Source of the DNA: DAIDKA01 sp036489445
Lineage (GTDB): Bacteria; Pseudomonadota; Gammaproteobacteria; Steroidobacterales; Steroidobacteraceae
DNA length: 55,165 bases
Assembly (NCBI GenBank): GCA_036489445.1
Contig: DASXFV010000059.1
Coordinates: 1-55,165 of the forward strand
Direction: 5' to 3'
Each line of letters starts with the position of its first letter. Position 1 is the first letter of the stretch. The notes under the pieces were generated by a model that ran no database searches, had not been told where the DNA came from, and saw nothing but the letters and a program-made list of their open reading frames with translations. This document shows positions 8,811 to 16,546 of the stretch, piece after piece. The position numbers and the translations under genes are program-made.

Positions 8811-9931
8811 GTGGGCACCGGCGGCGGTGGCGCGGCGGCGGTGCGCCACATGACACGCGGATCAAAACTCCGCGCAGCGATCATGGTGATGAGCACGACC
8901 GCGGCAAAGGCAAGTGCGCCCTGCTCGGGACGCACCTGGGTCAGGGCGCCGAACTGCACCACGGCGGAGAGTATTGAGATCATGAACACATCAATATTGG
9001 ACCAGCGACCAATGGTATCGATCAAGCGGTACATGCGCGTCCGTTGTCTGAGCAACCGCGGGGAGCGCCGGTGCGTCTGCCACAGCAGCCAGGACAGGCC
9101 AAACAGTTTGGCCAGCGGCACCACGACGCTGGCCATGAAGACGATCACCGCCAGGGGCCACAGATCATAGTGCACCAATTCCACCACCCCGCCCAGAATG
9201 GTGCTGTGGGTGATGGCGCCATAGCTTTCGATCTGCAGCACCGGCAGTAGATTGGCGGGGATATAGAGCACCAGTCCGGCGAACACCAGGGCGGCGGTGG
9301 CGTGCATGGACGCTGTGCCGGAACGTTCAACGGACTCCAGGGACTGCCACTGCGGTCGAGCGGAATATTCTCCCAGCAGCGCGAGGGACGCCAGCAGCAG
9401 CAGCGCAGAGCCGGCCAGGCACCAGCCCCCCGCGTCGATCGCGACGTTGGCCACGCTCTGGATACGCGAGTAGGCCACGCAGGCGCCCACGACAAATACT
9501 TCCGTCATCAGCCAGGGCCGCAGGTGCTGGGCCCACATCCGGCACCGCTCGGCGCGAATCGGCGGGTAGATCCGCGATGCCTGCGCGATGATCAGCAGCA
9601 GCATGAAGACGCTGGGGATGACCAGCATCAGCATCAGGACCAGCATGCCCAGTGGCGCATAGCCAGTACCCCAAAGCTTTACCGCGCAGCCGATCAGATT
9701 GGTGGTCCGGGCGGCGCCTCCGGCGTAGACCGTCATCAGCGGCGCCAGGCAGCCGGGAATCCACAACAGCAGGGCGGCAACGATCAGCGCAAAGGAGGCG
9801 CGGGACAGTGCCTCGGGCACCTTGAGGAGGCGGTGGCAGCGCACGCAGCGCGCCACTTCATGTTCCGCGATGGCAGGCAGCGCCTGCACCAGGCCGCAAT
9901 CAGGGCAGGCGACGCGCTCCCGGGAGGTCAC
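8807..9931 (-). CDS. pqiA: PqiA inner membrane protein
   Basis: A 374-residue member of the paraquat-inducible protein A family. An N-terminal zinc-ribbon with CPDC (residues 9-12) and CVRC (29-32) precedes four membrane helices; a second PqiA half with four helices follows (about 215-360), containing the family phrases YIPANLLPVL and GRWSNIDVFMISILSA. In E. coli PqiA a second zinc-ribbon lies between the halves; here that linker (about 195-215) has no cysteine pairs. Start is GTG 9931, with AGG at a workable distance. The 3' end overlaps pqiB by 4 nt. It probably hands lipids to the PqiB channel; family knowledge, not shown here. Confidence 0.9.
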   Translation of the reverse strand: MTSRERVACPDCGLVQALPAIAEHEVARCVRCHRLLKVPEALSRASFALIVAALLLWIPGCLAPLMTVYAGGAARTTNLIGCAVKLWGTGYAPLGMLVLMLMLVIPSVFMLLLIIAQASRIYPPIRAERCRMWAQHLRPWLMTEVFVVGACVAYSRIQSVANVAIDAGGWCLAGSALLLLASLALLGEYSARPQWQSLESVERSGTASMHATAALVFAGLVLYIPANLLPVLQIESYGAITHSTILGGVVELVHYDLWPLAVIVFMASVVVPLAKLFGLSWLLWQTHRRSPRLLRQRTRMYRLIDTIGRWSNIDVFMISILSAVVQFGALTQVRPEQGALAFAAVVLITMIAARSFDPRVMWRTAAAPPPPVPT

Positions 9932-9962
9932 GAACAGCCTGCGCCCAGTTTGCCCCTGGGCT

Positions 9963-11063
9963 TCAGGCGCTGTGCCGGGCGCCGGTGTCGCCTGCAGCGC
10001 CCCCTGCGGTCTCGCCGGTCACGCCCAGGCGCTTTTGCAGCAGCGGACTGGTGGTCGTGTACTGCAGGTGGATCTTCTCCCCCGGCCGCATGTGCTCCTT
10101 GACCGCGAAGGCGGCCAGCGCCGCTTCGTGGAAGCCGGACAGGATCAGCTTCTTTTTCCCCGGATAGTCGTTGATGTCGCCGACGGCATAGATGCCCGGA
10201 ATATTGGTCTGGAAGCGATGCGTGTCGACGCTGATGGTACGGCGATGCAGGGTCAGACCCCATTCGGCGATGGGTCCCAGCTTCGGTGACAGTCCCCAGA
10301 ACACCAGCACCTGCTCGGTGGCGACCGTACGGGTGACGCCGTCGCGCGCGGTCACGCGCACGCCCGTGAGCTTGTCGTTCTGCTCGACGATGGACTGCAC
10401 CTGGCCTTCGATGAAATCCAGGCGACCTTCCTCGACCAGCCCCAGCATGCGTTCGACCGAGGCCGGCGCGCCGCGGAATTCCGCCCGGCGGTGCACCAGC
10501 ACGATGCTGCGGGCCCGATCAATGAGTTCCAGGGTCCAGTCGAGCGCGGAATCGCCACCACCGAAGATCACCAGATCCTTCTCATGGAAGCTGGCGGCGT
10601 CCTTGACGCGGTAGTGAATGCTGTGGCCTTCATGCTTGTCGCTGCCTGCGACGCTCAGGCGCCGCGGCTGGAATGAACCGACGCCCCCGGCGATGATGAT
10701 CGCGCCCGCATCAAAGCGGGTGCCGCGGCTGGTGGCGACATCGAAACGCCCATCGGCACGGGCAGTCACTTCGGTGACTTCCTGGCCCAGGTGATAGCCC
10801 GGATTGAACGGCCGGATCTGTTCCTGCAGGCGCTCGATGAGTTCGCGCGCGGTGCACACCGGAATGGCCGGGATGTCATAGATCGGCTTGTCCGGATACA
10901 GCTCGGTGCACTGGCCGCCAACCTGCGCCAGCGAGTCCACCAGTTCAGCCTTCAGGCCCAGCAGGCCCAGCTCAAATACCTGAAACAGGCCGCAGGGGCC
11001 GGCACCGACGATGACCACGTCTGTGACGACGGCCAGTTTGGATCGTTCAAGCGACAAGGACAT
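9963..11063 (-). CDS. Thioredoxin-reductase-like ferredoxin/flavodoxin NADP reductase
   Basis: A 366-residue flavoprotein. The N-terminal FAD-binding motif is VGAGPCGLFQVFELGLLG, the NADP-binding motif is FGGGDSALDW, and the C-terminal FAD signature is IYAVGDINDYPGKKKLILSG. There is no CxxC redox pair between the two nucleotide domains, so this is not a thioredoxin reductase; the overall pattern matches the YumC/type 2 ferredoxin-NADP+ reductase family. It sits in a run of sulfur-assimilation genes, so a plausible job is to reduce a ferredoxin or flavodoxin that feeds sulfite reduction; that is inference. ATG 11063 lies inside the end of the cysteine synthase gene; TTG 11057 has GGAG at better spacing and could be the true start. 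Confidence 0.85.
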   Translation of the reverse strand: MSLSLERSKLAVVTDVVIVGAGPCGLFQVFELGLLGLKAELVDSLAQVGGQCTELYPDKPIYDIPAIPVCTARELIERLQEQIRPFNPGYHLGQEVTEVTARADGRFDVATSRGTRFDAGAIIIAGGVGSFQPRRLSVAGSDKHEGHSIHYRVKDAASFHEKDLVIFGGGDSALDWTLELIDRARSIVLVHRRAEFRGAPASVERMLGLVEEGRLDFIEGQVQSIVEQNDKLTGVRVTARDGVTRTVATEQVLVFWGLSPKLGPIAEWGLTLHRRTISVDTHRFQTNIPGIYAVGDINDYPGKKKLILSGFHEAALAAFAVKEHMRPGEKIHLQYTTTSPLLQKRLGVTGETAGGAAGDTGARHSA

Positions 11064-12078
11064 TCTCCAAAGTGATGGGTTCGTTCCTGCGGGGCGGCAC
11101 GGCGTGTGCCGCCAGGCCCTTCTGCTCAAGCCATTCGCGATTGAAAAGACGCGCCTGATATTTGGCGCCGCCATCGCACAGCACCGTCACGATGGTGTGG
11201 CCGGGGCCCAGATCGCGCGCGACGCGCACGGCGGCAGCGACATTGATGCCACTGGTGCTGCCGACGAACAGCCCTTCCTCGCGCAGCAGGCGGTAAACAA
11301 AACGCACCGTGTCGCCGTCCTCGATATGCACGGCGTCATCCAGGGGCGCATTCTTGAAATTCTCGGTGATGCGCGCGATGCCGATGCCCTCGGTGATCGA
11401 GCCGCTGCCGGTGGCCTTCAGGACGCCATTGCGCACGAACTCGTACAGACTGCTGCCCGGCGGATCGGCCAGTACGCAGCGCACCGCGCGGTTGCGGCTC
11501 TTCAGATATTCGGCGGTGCCGGCCAGCGTTCCACCGGTACCGCTGGCGGCGACGAATGCGTCGACCTTGCCATTGGTCTGTTCCCAGATCTCGGGTCCGG
11601 TGGTGGTGAGGTGCGCCTGCCGATTGACCGGATTGTCGAACTGGTTCGCCCAGATGGCGTTGCGCAAGGAGCCGGCCAGGCGCTGGGACACTTTCTGGTA
11701 CTGATTCGGATTGCTGTAGGGCACGGCCGGGACTTTGTAAAGCTCTGCCCCGAGCATCTCCAGCAGACGGTACTTCTCCGGGGACTGATTGTCCGGCATG
11801 ACGATGATGCAGCGGTAGCCTTGCTCATTGCAGACATGCGCCAGGCCGATGCCGGTATTACCCGCCGTGCCCTCGACCACCACGCCTCCCGGCCGCAGTT
11901 CGCCCCGTCGTTCGGCATCCTTGATGATGGCGAGCGCCGCGCGGTCCTTGACGGAGCCGCCGGGGTTCATGAATTCGGCCTTGGCGAGGATGTCGCAGCC
12001 AGTCTCATCGCTGACTCCGCGCAACCGGATCAGCGGCGTATTGCCGACGGTGCCGGCGAAGCCGAGTGTGATGCCCAT
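11047..12078 (-). CDS. cysK: Cysteine synthase (O-acetylserine sulfhydrylase type)
   Basis: PLP enzyme of the cysteine synthase/cystathionine beta-synthase fold, 343 residues, making cysteine from O-acetylserine and sulfide. The lysine that binds PLP is in NPGGSVKDRAAL (about Lys45), the substrate loop is EGTAGNTGIGLA, and the phosphate-binding glycine loop is ASGTGGTLAGT. The end carries the extension TVLCDGGAKYQARLFNREWL found in a cysteine-synthase subgroup related to yeast YGR012W/Cys11 and bacterial homologues, so CysK versus another OASS subtype is not fully settled. The neighbours cysG and cysH support cysteine synthesis. The gene starts 23 bp after cysG and its end overlaps the flavoprotein gene. 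Confidence 0.88.
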   Translation of the reverse strand: MGITLGFAGTVGNTPLIRLRGVSDETGCDILAKAEFMNPGGSVKDRAALAIIKDAERRGELRPGGVVVEGTAGNTGIGLAHVCNEQGYRCIIVMPDNQSPEKYRLLEMLGAELYKVPAVPYSNPNQYQKVSQRLAGSLRNAIWANQFDNPVNRQAHLTTTGPEIWEQTNGKVDAFVAASGTGGTLAGTAEYLKSRNRAVRCVLADPPGSSLYEFVRNGVLKATGSGSITEGIGIARITENFKNAPLDDAVHIEDGDTVRFVYRLLREEGLFVGSTSGINVAAAVRVARDLGPGHTIVTVLCDGGAKYQARLFNREWLEQKGLAAHAVPPRRNEPITLENVLVA

Positions 12079-12101
12079 ATGAATGCGATGCTCCGGGTGG
12101 G

Positions 12102-13520
12102 CTAGGCCACACCCTCCAGACAGGGCTCGAGGCTCGCAAGCGCCTGTTGTTGTACAACGCGGGTGACGTCACCCACGAATAGGAGTGCCGGCGCGCCGAA
12201 GCCACCGGTGCGCGCCGTCTCGGCGATATCCGCAAGTGTGCCATGCACCACACGTTGTGTGGGCAGCGTCGCCTGGGCGATGAGCGCCACCGGGCGGTCA
12301 GCCGGTGCCCCTGCCTGGCGCAGTCGCTGCGTCAGTCCGGCGAGCTGTGCCATGGCCATATAGAAGACGACGGTATGGCCCGAGCGGGCCAGTGCTGGCC
12401 AGTCTAGGGTGTCGGCTACCGCCACATGCCCGGGGGCAAAGGTCACGGACTGGGAAACGTCGCGAAGCGTGAGGGGAATCTGGGCAGACGCGGCGGCACC
12501 CAATGCCGCGGTGATGCCCGGGACCACCGTCACGGGGATGTGATGGCGGGCGAGGGCCGCAATTTCCTCGCCCCCGCGTCCGAACACGAAAGGGTCACCA
12601 CCTTTCAAGCGGGCGACCTTGAGCCCGCGACGGGCATGCTCCACCAGCAGCTCGTTGATCCGCTCCTGCGACAGGGTGGATTCGCCGACCTCTTTGCCCA
12701 CAAACACCCGGGTGGCCTCGCGTCGCGCGCGATCCAGGATGGCGGGGGAAACCAGGCGGTCATACAGCAGTACATCGGCCTGCTGCAGCAGCTGCAGGGC
12801 ACGCAGCGTGAGCAGGTCCGGATCTCCCGGGCCGGCGCCAATCAGGTAGACCTCGCCCAGACTTGCAACGGTGCGGCTGCTGAACGCATGCAGTTCCGCC
12901 GTGAAGGCCTCCTGAGCGACGGATTCATCCTGCGCCAAGCGCTGCAGATTTGCAGCGGCGCCGAAGAAGCGCTCCCAGAACGGGCGCCGCAGCGCTGGCC
13001 GCAGCGCCTGATTCACACGTTCGCGCTGACGGCCCGCGAAGCGGGCCAGGGTGCCCAGATGTGCGGGCAGCAGCGACTCGATCTGTTCGCGCAGGCGCCG
13101 CGCCAGCACCGGCGTCGTGCCGGCGGAACTGACCGCCACGATCACCGGCGCGCGATCCACGATGGCCGGCAGGATGAAATCAGAGTGTTCCGCATCATCG
13201 GCGACATTGACGGGAATGTGGCGCGACCGGGCGAACTGTGAGACTTGCGCATTGACCTCCGCGGAATCCGTGGCGGCGATGACGAGGGTCGCCCCTTCAA
13301 GGTGATGGTCAGCGAATGCGGCGCTCAAATGCGACATGGCTGCCGATGCGGTGTGTTGGCGCAGCAGTTCCCGGGTTCCGGCGGCCAGCTCAGGGGCGAC
13401 CAGGCGCACCTGGGCGCCGCATTTCAGCAGCAATTCGGCCTTGCGCGCAGCTACCGCTCCGCCGCCGACGACGACCGTAAGCCGGTTCTGCACCCGCAGA
13501 AAGATCGGCAGATAGTCCAT
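12102..13520 (-). CDS. cysG: Siroheme synthase CysG (trifunctional)
   Basis: A 472-residue fusion that makes siroheme, the cofactor of sulfite and nitrite reductases, from uroporphyrinogen III. The N-terminal part (about 1-205) is the precorrin-2 dehydrogenase/ferrochelatase with VVGGGAVAARKAELLL and the SSAGTTPVLARRLREQIE motif. The C-terminal part (about 215-460) is the SAM-dependent uroporphyrinogen methyltransferase with VYLIGAGPGDPDLLTLRA, YDRLVSP and RLKGGDPFVFGRGGEE. Length and order match E. coli CysG (457 residues). ATG 13520 gives the family N-terminus MDYLPIFL; the frame is open far upstream but only into the antisense of cysH. It lies 31 bp behind cysH. Confidence 0.95.
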   Translation of the reverse strand: MDYLPIFLRVQNRLTVVVGGGAVAARKAELLLKCGAQVRLVAPELAAGTRELLRQHTASAAMSHLSAAFADHHLEGATLVIAATDSAEVNAQVSQFARSRHIPVNVADDAEHSDFILPAIVDRAPVIVAVSSAGTTPVLARRLREQIESLLPAHLGTLARFAGRQRERVNQALRPALRRPFWERFFGAAANLQRLAQDESVAQEAFTAELHAFSSRTVASLGEVYLIGAGPGDPDLLTLRALQLLQQADVLLYDRLVSPAILDRARREATRVFVGKEVGESTLSQERINELLVEHARRGLKVARLKGGDPFVFGRGGEEIAALARHHIPVTVVPGITAALGAAASAQIPLTLRDVSQSVTFAPGHVAVADTLDWPALARSGHTVVFYMAMAQLAGLTQRLRQAGAPADRPVALIAQATLPTQRVVHGTLADIAETARTGGFGAPALLFVGDVTRVVQQQALASLEPCLEGVA

Positions 13521-13551
13521 GTTGCCATTCAGGTTGAGGACCGGCGTCCTG

Positions 13552-14295
13552 TCAAGCCTGGGCCGCGGCAGAAGCGGCGACCGTCCGCGCGGGAGTGCGG
13601 GCCTTGGGATGCAGGCCGCACTCGCGCTGCTCCGGCTGTTCCCACCACCAGCGACCCGCCCGCTGGTCTTCCCCCGGCATGATCGCGCGCGTGCACGGTG
13701 CACAACCGATGCTGGGATAGCCTTTTTCATGCAGGCTGTTGAAGGGCAGTTTGCGCGCACGGATGTACGCCCACACCTGCTCTTCGGTCCAGTCGAGCAG
13801 GGGGCTGATCTTGTGCAGCCCGTTCTGCGCGTCCCACTCGATGGTTTCGCCCTCGGAGCGGGTCTTGGACTGCTCGCGACGCACGCCCGTGACCCACGCC
13901 GCGTAGCCGTCCACGAATTTCCTGAACGGCACCACCTTGCGCACACTGCAGCAGGCGCTGCGCGCCTCGGGGCTGTCAAAGAAGCCGTTGATTCCCTGGC
14001 GCGTCACCAAATCCGACACACCCTGACCATCCGGGTAGATGACCCGGATCCGGTTGTTATAGCGACGCTGGAGCTTGGCCAGCAGGTCGTAGGTTTCCTC
14101 GTGCAGCCGACCAGTGTCGATGCTGACGATGTCGATTTCCGGCACGCTGGTACAGATGATGTCCGTCAGTACCATGGCCTCTGCGCCCAGGCTGTTGGCA
14201 TACACCACACGACCGTACTGTTGTACGACGCCGCTAAGGAATTCGCGGACCTGAGCCGCCTTCGATTCCAGTTCCAGGGTGAGTATCTGCGCCAT
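13552..14295 (-). CDS. cysH: Assimilatory APS reductase (CysH, iron-sulfur type)
   Basis: A 247-residue PAPS-reductase-family enzyme. It carries the paired-cysteine motifs SACCSVRK and GCAPCTR, which bind a [4Fe-4S] cluster and mark enzymes that use adenosine 5'-phosphosulfate directly, and the catalytic tail RECGLH. The P-loop-like region YANSLGAEAMVL is at residues 31-42. It reduces APS to sulfite using thioredoxin, so no APS kinase step would be needed. ATG 14295 was chosen because the family sequence starts there; the upstream in-frame extension to 14379 lies in the promoter region shared with cysB. First gene of the run cysH - cysG - cysK - reductase - pqiABC. Confidence 0.93.
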   Translation of the reverse strand: MAQILTLELESKAAQVREFLSGVVQQYGRVVYANSLGAEAMVLTDIICTSVPEIDIVSIDTGRLHEETYDLLAKLQRRYNNRIRVIYPDGQGVSDLVTRQGINGFFDSPEARSACCSVRKVVPFRKFVDGYAAWVTGVRREQSKTRSEGETIEWDAQNGLHKISPLLDWTEEQVWAYIRARKLPFNSLHEKGYPSIGCAPCTRAIMPGEDQRAGRWWWEQPEQRECGLHPKARTPARTVAASAAAQA

Positions 14296-14432
14296 ATGGG
14301 AACTACTGTACGGGTGACAATCCGGTAACAGAACGAACCATTGCTTCTGATGAGCTGCGACGCGGTTATGTGGCCCCATCAGGATAGGGACTCTGACATA
14401 GCCACCGGTCTGTCCCGGACATTCCGGCCGGT

Positions 14433-14438
14433 TATAAT
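14433..14438 (+). promoter_or_regulatory. Candidate -10 box for cysB
   Basis: A perfect TATAAT lies 45 bp before the cysB start in the 188 bp region between the divergent cysH and cysB genes. The sequence 17 bp upstream (CTGTCC) is a poor -35, so activation by a regulator would be expected. No convincing promoter for cysH was identified on the other strand. Confidence 0.4.
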
Positions 14439-14483
14439 GGGGTCACCGACCTATTACGGAAGGGTCTTAGGGGATTGCTCGCG

Positions 14484-15464
14484 ATGAAATTGCACCAGCT
14501 GCGCTATCTGGCGGCCGTGGCCCAAAGCGGACTTAACATAACGGCTGCCGCCCAGAAGCTGCATACCTCCCAGCCGGGGGTCAGCAAGCAAATCAAGCTG
14601 CTCGAGGATGAGCTGGGCTTCCAGATTTTCACACGCGAGGGTCGTAATCTCACCCGGATCACCCCGGCAGGCCAACAGGTGATTGAGCGGGCGCTGCAAA
14701 TCCTGAAGGAGACGCAGGCCATTCGTGACCTGGCCACCGAGCTGCGGGACGAGGGACGGGGCAGCCTCGCCATCGGTACCACCCACACCCAGGCGCGCTA
14801 TGTTCTGCCTGAGGTGATCCAGCAATTTCGCAGCCGCTACCCGGATGTGCGCCTGAACCTGCACCAGGGCACCTCGGAACAGATCGCCGAAATGGTGGCG
14901 CAGGACCTGATCGACTGCGCCATCAACACCGGCTCCGAACACCTGTTCAGCGATCTCACGCTGCTGCCGTGCTACCGCTGGCACCGCGTGATCGTGGTAC
15001 CGCGTGATCATCCACTCGCACAGATCCCCAAACCGACGCTGAAGCAGCTGGGGGCCTATCCCCTGATCACCTACACCTTCAGCTTCAGTGGACCCTCGTC
15101 CCTGCAACAGGCTTTCTCCCGAGCGGGACTCACCCCGGACGTGGCGATCACCGCCCGCGACTCGGATGTGATCAAGACCTACGTGCGTCTCGGGTTGGGC
15201 GTTGGGCTAGTCGCGCAAATGGCGGTCAATGTCCACGAGGATGCGGACCTGGTGTTCATGGATGCCTCGCATCTGTTCTCCAGCCACGTGACCTGGATCG
15301 GCTTCCGGCGCGGAGTGTTGCTGCGCAAGTATATGTATGACTTCGTACACCTGCTGGCGCCGCACCTCGATCGCCGGGTGGTGGACCGCGCGCACCGCAT
15401 GACAACGTCGGAAGAGGTGGCGGAGCTTTTCAAGGATGTGGAGCTACCCGCGGCGCAGCCCTGA
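14484..15464 (+). CDS. cysB: CysB-type LysR regulator
   Basis: LysR-type regulator of 326 residues, close in length and wording to E. coli CysB (324). The N-terminal HTH starts MKLHQLRYLAAVAQSGLNIT and includes TSQPGVSKQIKLLEDELGFQ. The effector domain has the CysB/Cbl features IGTTHTQARYVLP and GTSEQIAEM, where N-acetylserine or sulfate binds. CysB activates sulfur assimilation genes when cysteine is scarce. Divergent placement next to cysH strongly suggests that it controls the cysH run and possibly itself. ATG 14484 was preferred over TTG 14475, three codons upstream. Confidence 0.93.
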   Translation: MKLHQLRYLAAVAQSGLNITAAAQKLHTSQPGVSKQIKLLEDELGFQIFTREGRNLTRITPAGQQVIERALQILKETQAIRDLATELRDEGRGSLAIGTTHTQARYVLPEVIQQFRSRYPDVRLNLHQGTSEQIAEMVAQDLIDCAINTGSEHLFSDLTLLPCYRWHRVIVVPRDHPLAQIPKPTLKQLGAYPLITYTFSFSGPSSLQQAFSRAGLTPDVAITARDSDVIKTYVRLGLGVGLVAQMAVNVHEDADLVFMDASHLFSSHVTWIGFRRGVLLRKYMYDFVHLLAPHLDRRVVDRAHRMTTSEEVAELFKDVELPAAQP

Positions 15465-15479
15465 CGGGGCAACTCTCAG

Positions 15480-16082
15480 TCAGGGGTTCTGCAGGTTCAG
15501 CAGGTCCTCCGGGGTGTCGATATCGATGGCCGCACTTTGCAGGGGCACGCGGACCACGCGTTCCCCGCCACGTTTCAACAGCGAACGGGCGCCAGCATCC
15601 CCGCGCAGGGCGCCGAGCGCGCTGAAGTCCTCGCGCGGAAAGATGGCGGGCACGCCGGCGGTGCCTGCGTAGTGCGCGGCCACGATGCACTGGGGTTGTC
15701 GGCGCCAGATTCCCACCAGCCGGCGCAGATCCTCGGCCGTCACCGCCGCCTGGTCGGCGAGCATCAGCAGTACGGCATCGGCGGTGGCCGGTACCCGCGC
15801 CACCCCGGCGCGAACCGAACTGCCCATCCCTTCGGCCCAGTCGCGGTTGATCACCACCGCCGCTGGCGTGTGACGCAGCAGCGGCGCGAGCTCTGCGGCA
15901 TTGGCGCCGAGCACGACGGTCACGGCCTGGCCAGCCACTTCTACAGCGCGCGAGACGGCGAGATGCAGCAGGGGGCGCCCGTTCAGTCGCACCAGCTGTT
16001 TGGGGGATCCGAATCGTGTCGAAGCGCCAGCGGCCAGCACGACGACATGCAGGGAGGGTGATTCCGCGCCCGGTTCAGTCAT
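15480..16082 (-). CDS. MobA/MocA-like nucleotidyltransferase
   Basis: A 200-residue nucleotidyltransferase with the N-terminal signature VVLAAGASTRFGSPKQLV and the metal-binding LMLADQAAVTAEDL, typical of MocA-type molybdenum cofactor cytidylyl- or guanylyltransferases. MocA attaches CMP to molybdopterin for enzymes of the xanthine dehydrogenase family. The neighbour xdhC, whose product matures such enzymes, supports this, though no molybdenum hydroxylase is in the window. It overlaps the preceding unknown gene by ATGA and is convergent with cysB, 15 bp apart. Confidence 0.8.
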   Translation of the reverse strand: MTEPGAESPSLHVVVLAAGASTRFGSPKQLVRLNGRPLLHLAVSRAVEVAGQAVTVVLGANAAELAPLLRHTPAAVVINRDWAEGMGSSVRAGVARVPATADAVLLMLADQAAVTAEDLRRLVGIWRRQPQCIVAAHYAGTAGVPAIFPREDFSALGALRGDAGARSLLKRGGERVVRVPLQSAAIDIDTPEDLLNLQNP

Positions 16083-16531
16083 GCCAGTCCCGCTGCGGCC
16101 CGTGCCGCGGCATACAGCTGCCGCTCCGCGAGAATGGAGTCGGCGCTCAATTGTGCCGCCCGGCGCCAGTGGCCGATGCGCAGTGTCTTGCTGGCCATCG
16201 CCTCCAGAGGCTCACTCCAGGCTTCAAGCAGCGCCAGCAGGCGCTCGGCCTCCAGATCCGGCGGCCGCGCAGCCTTGCTGCCGGCATCCTGGTCGGCGGC
16301 GCTTGAAAGGCGGCTGAGGAGCGCCGCAGCCTCGGGGTCCACACCGCCGGCGCCTGCCAAGGCGGTTCGATGGGCCCCGATCTGCCGCAACAGCCGCGGG
16401 CCTGCCCAGTCGATGTAACGCTTGACCGCGCGTCTGGGTGCGGCCGTGCGCTGGCGCACCGCCTGCAGGATTTCACGCAAGTGGGCATGCTCGGTCGCCA
16501 ATTGCTGGCGGATGAAATCCGTCTCGTTCAT
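16079..16531 (-). CDS. Unknown helical protein between xdhC and mocA
   Basis: I do not recognise this 150-residue protein. It is almost entirely predicted helix, rich in Ala, Arg and Leu, with no signal peptide or membrane segment. The first third has the phrase TEHAHLREILQAVRQ, faintly like the start of a hemerythrin-type four-helix bundle, but the other ligand histidines are not evident, so I do not call it one. Its ATGA overlap with the mocA-like gene and the 15 bp gap after xdhC make it part of a three-gene unit, so a role in molybdoenzyme maturation is a reasonable guess only. Confidence 0.7.
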   Translation of the reverse strand: MNETDFIRQQLATEHAHLREILQAVRQRTAAPRRAVKRYIDWAGPRLLRQIGAHRTALAGAGGVDPEAAALLSRLSSAADQDAGSKAARPPDLEAERLLALLEAWSEPLEAMASKTLRIGHWRRAAQLSADSILAERQLYAAARAAAGLA

Positions 16532-16546
16532 GAGCGACCAACCCGG

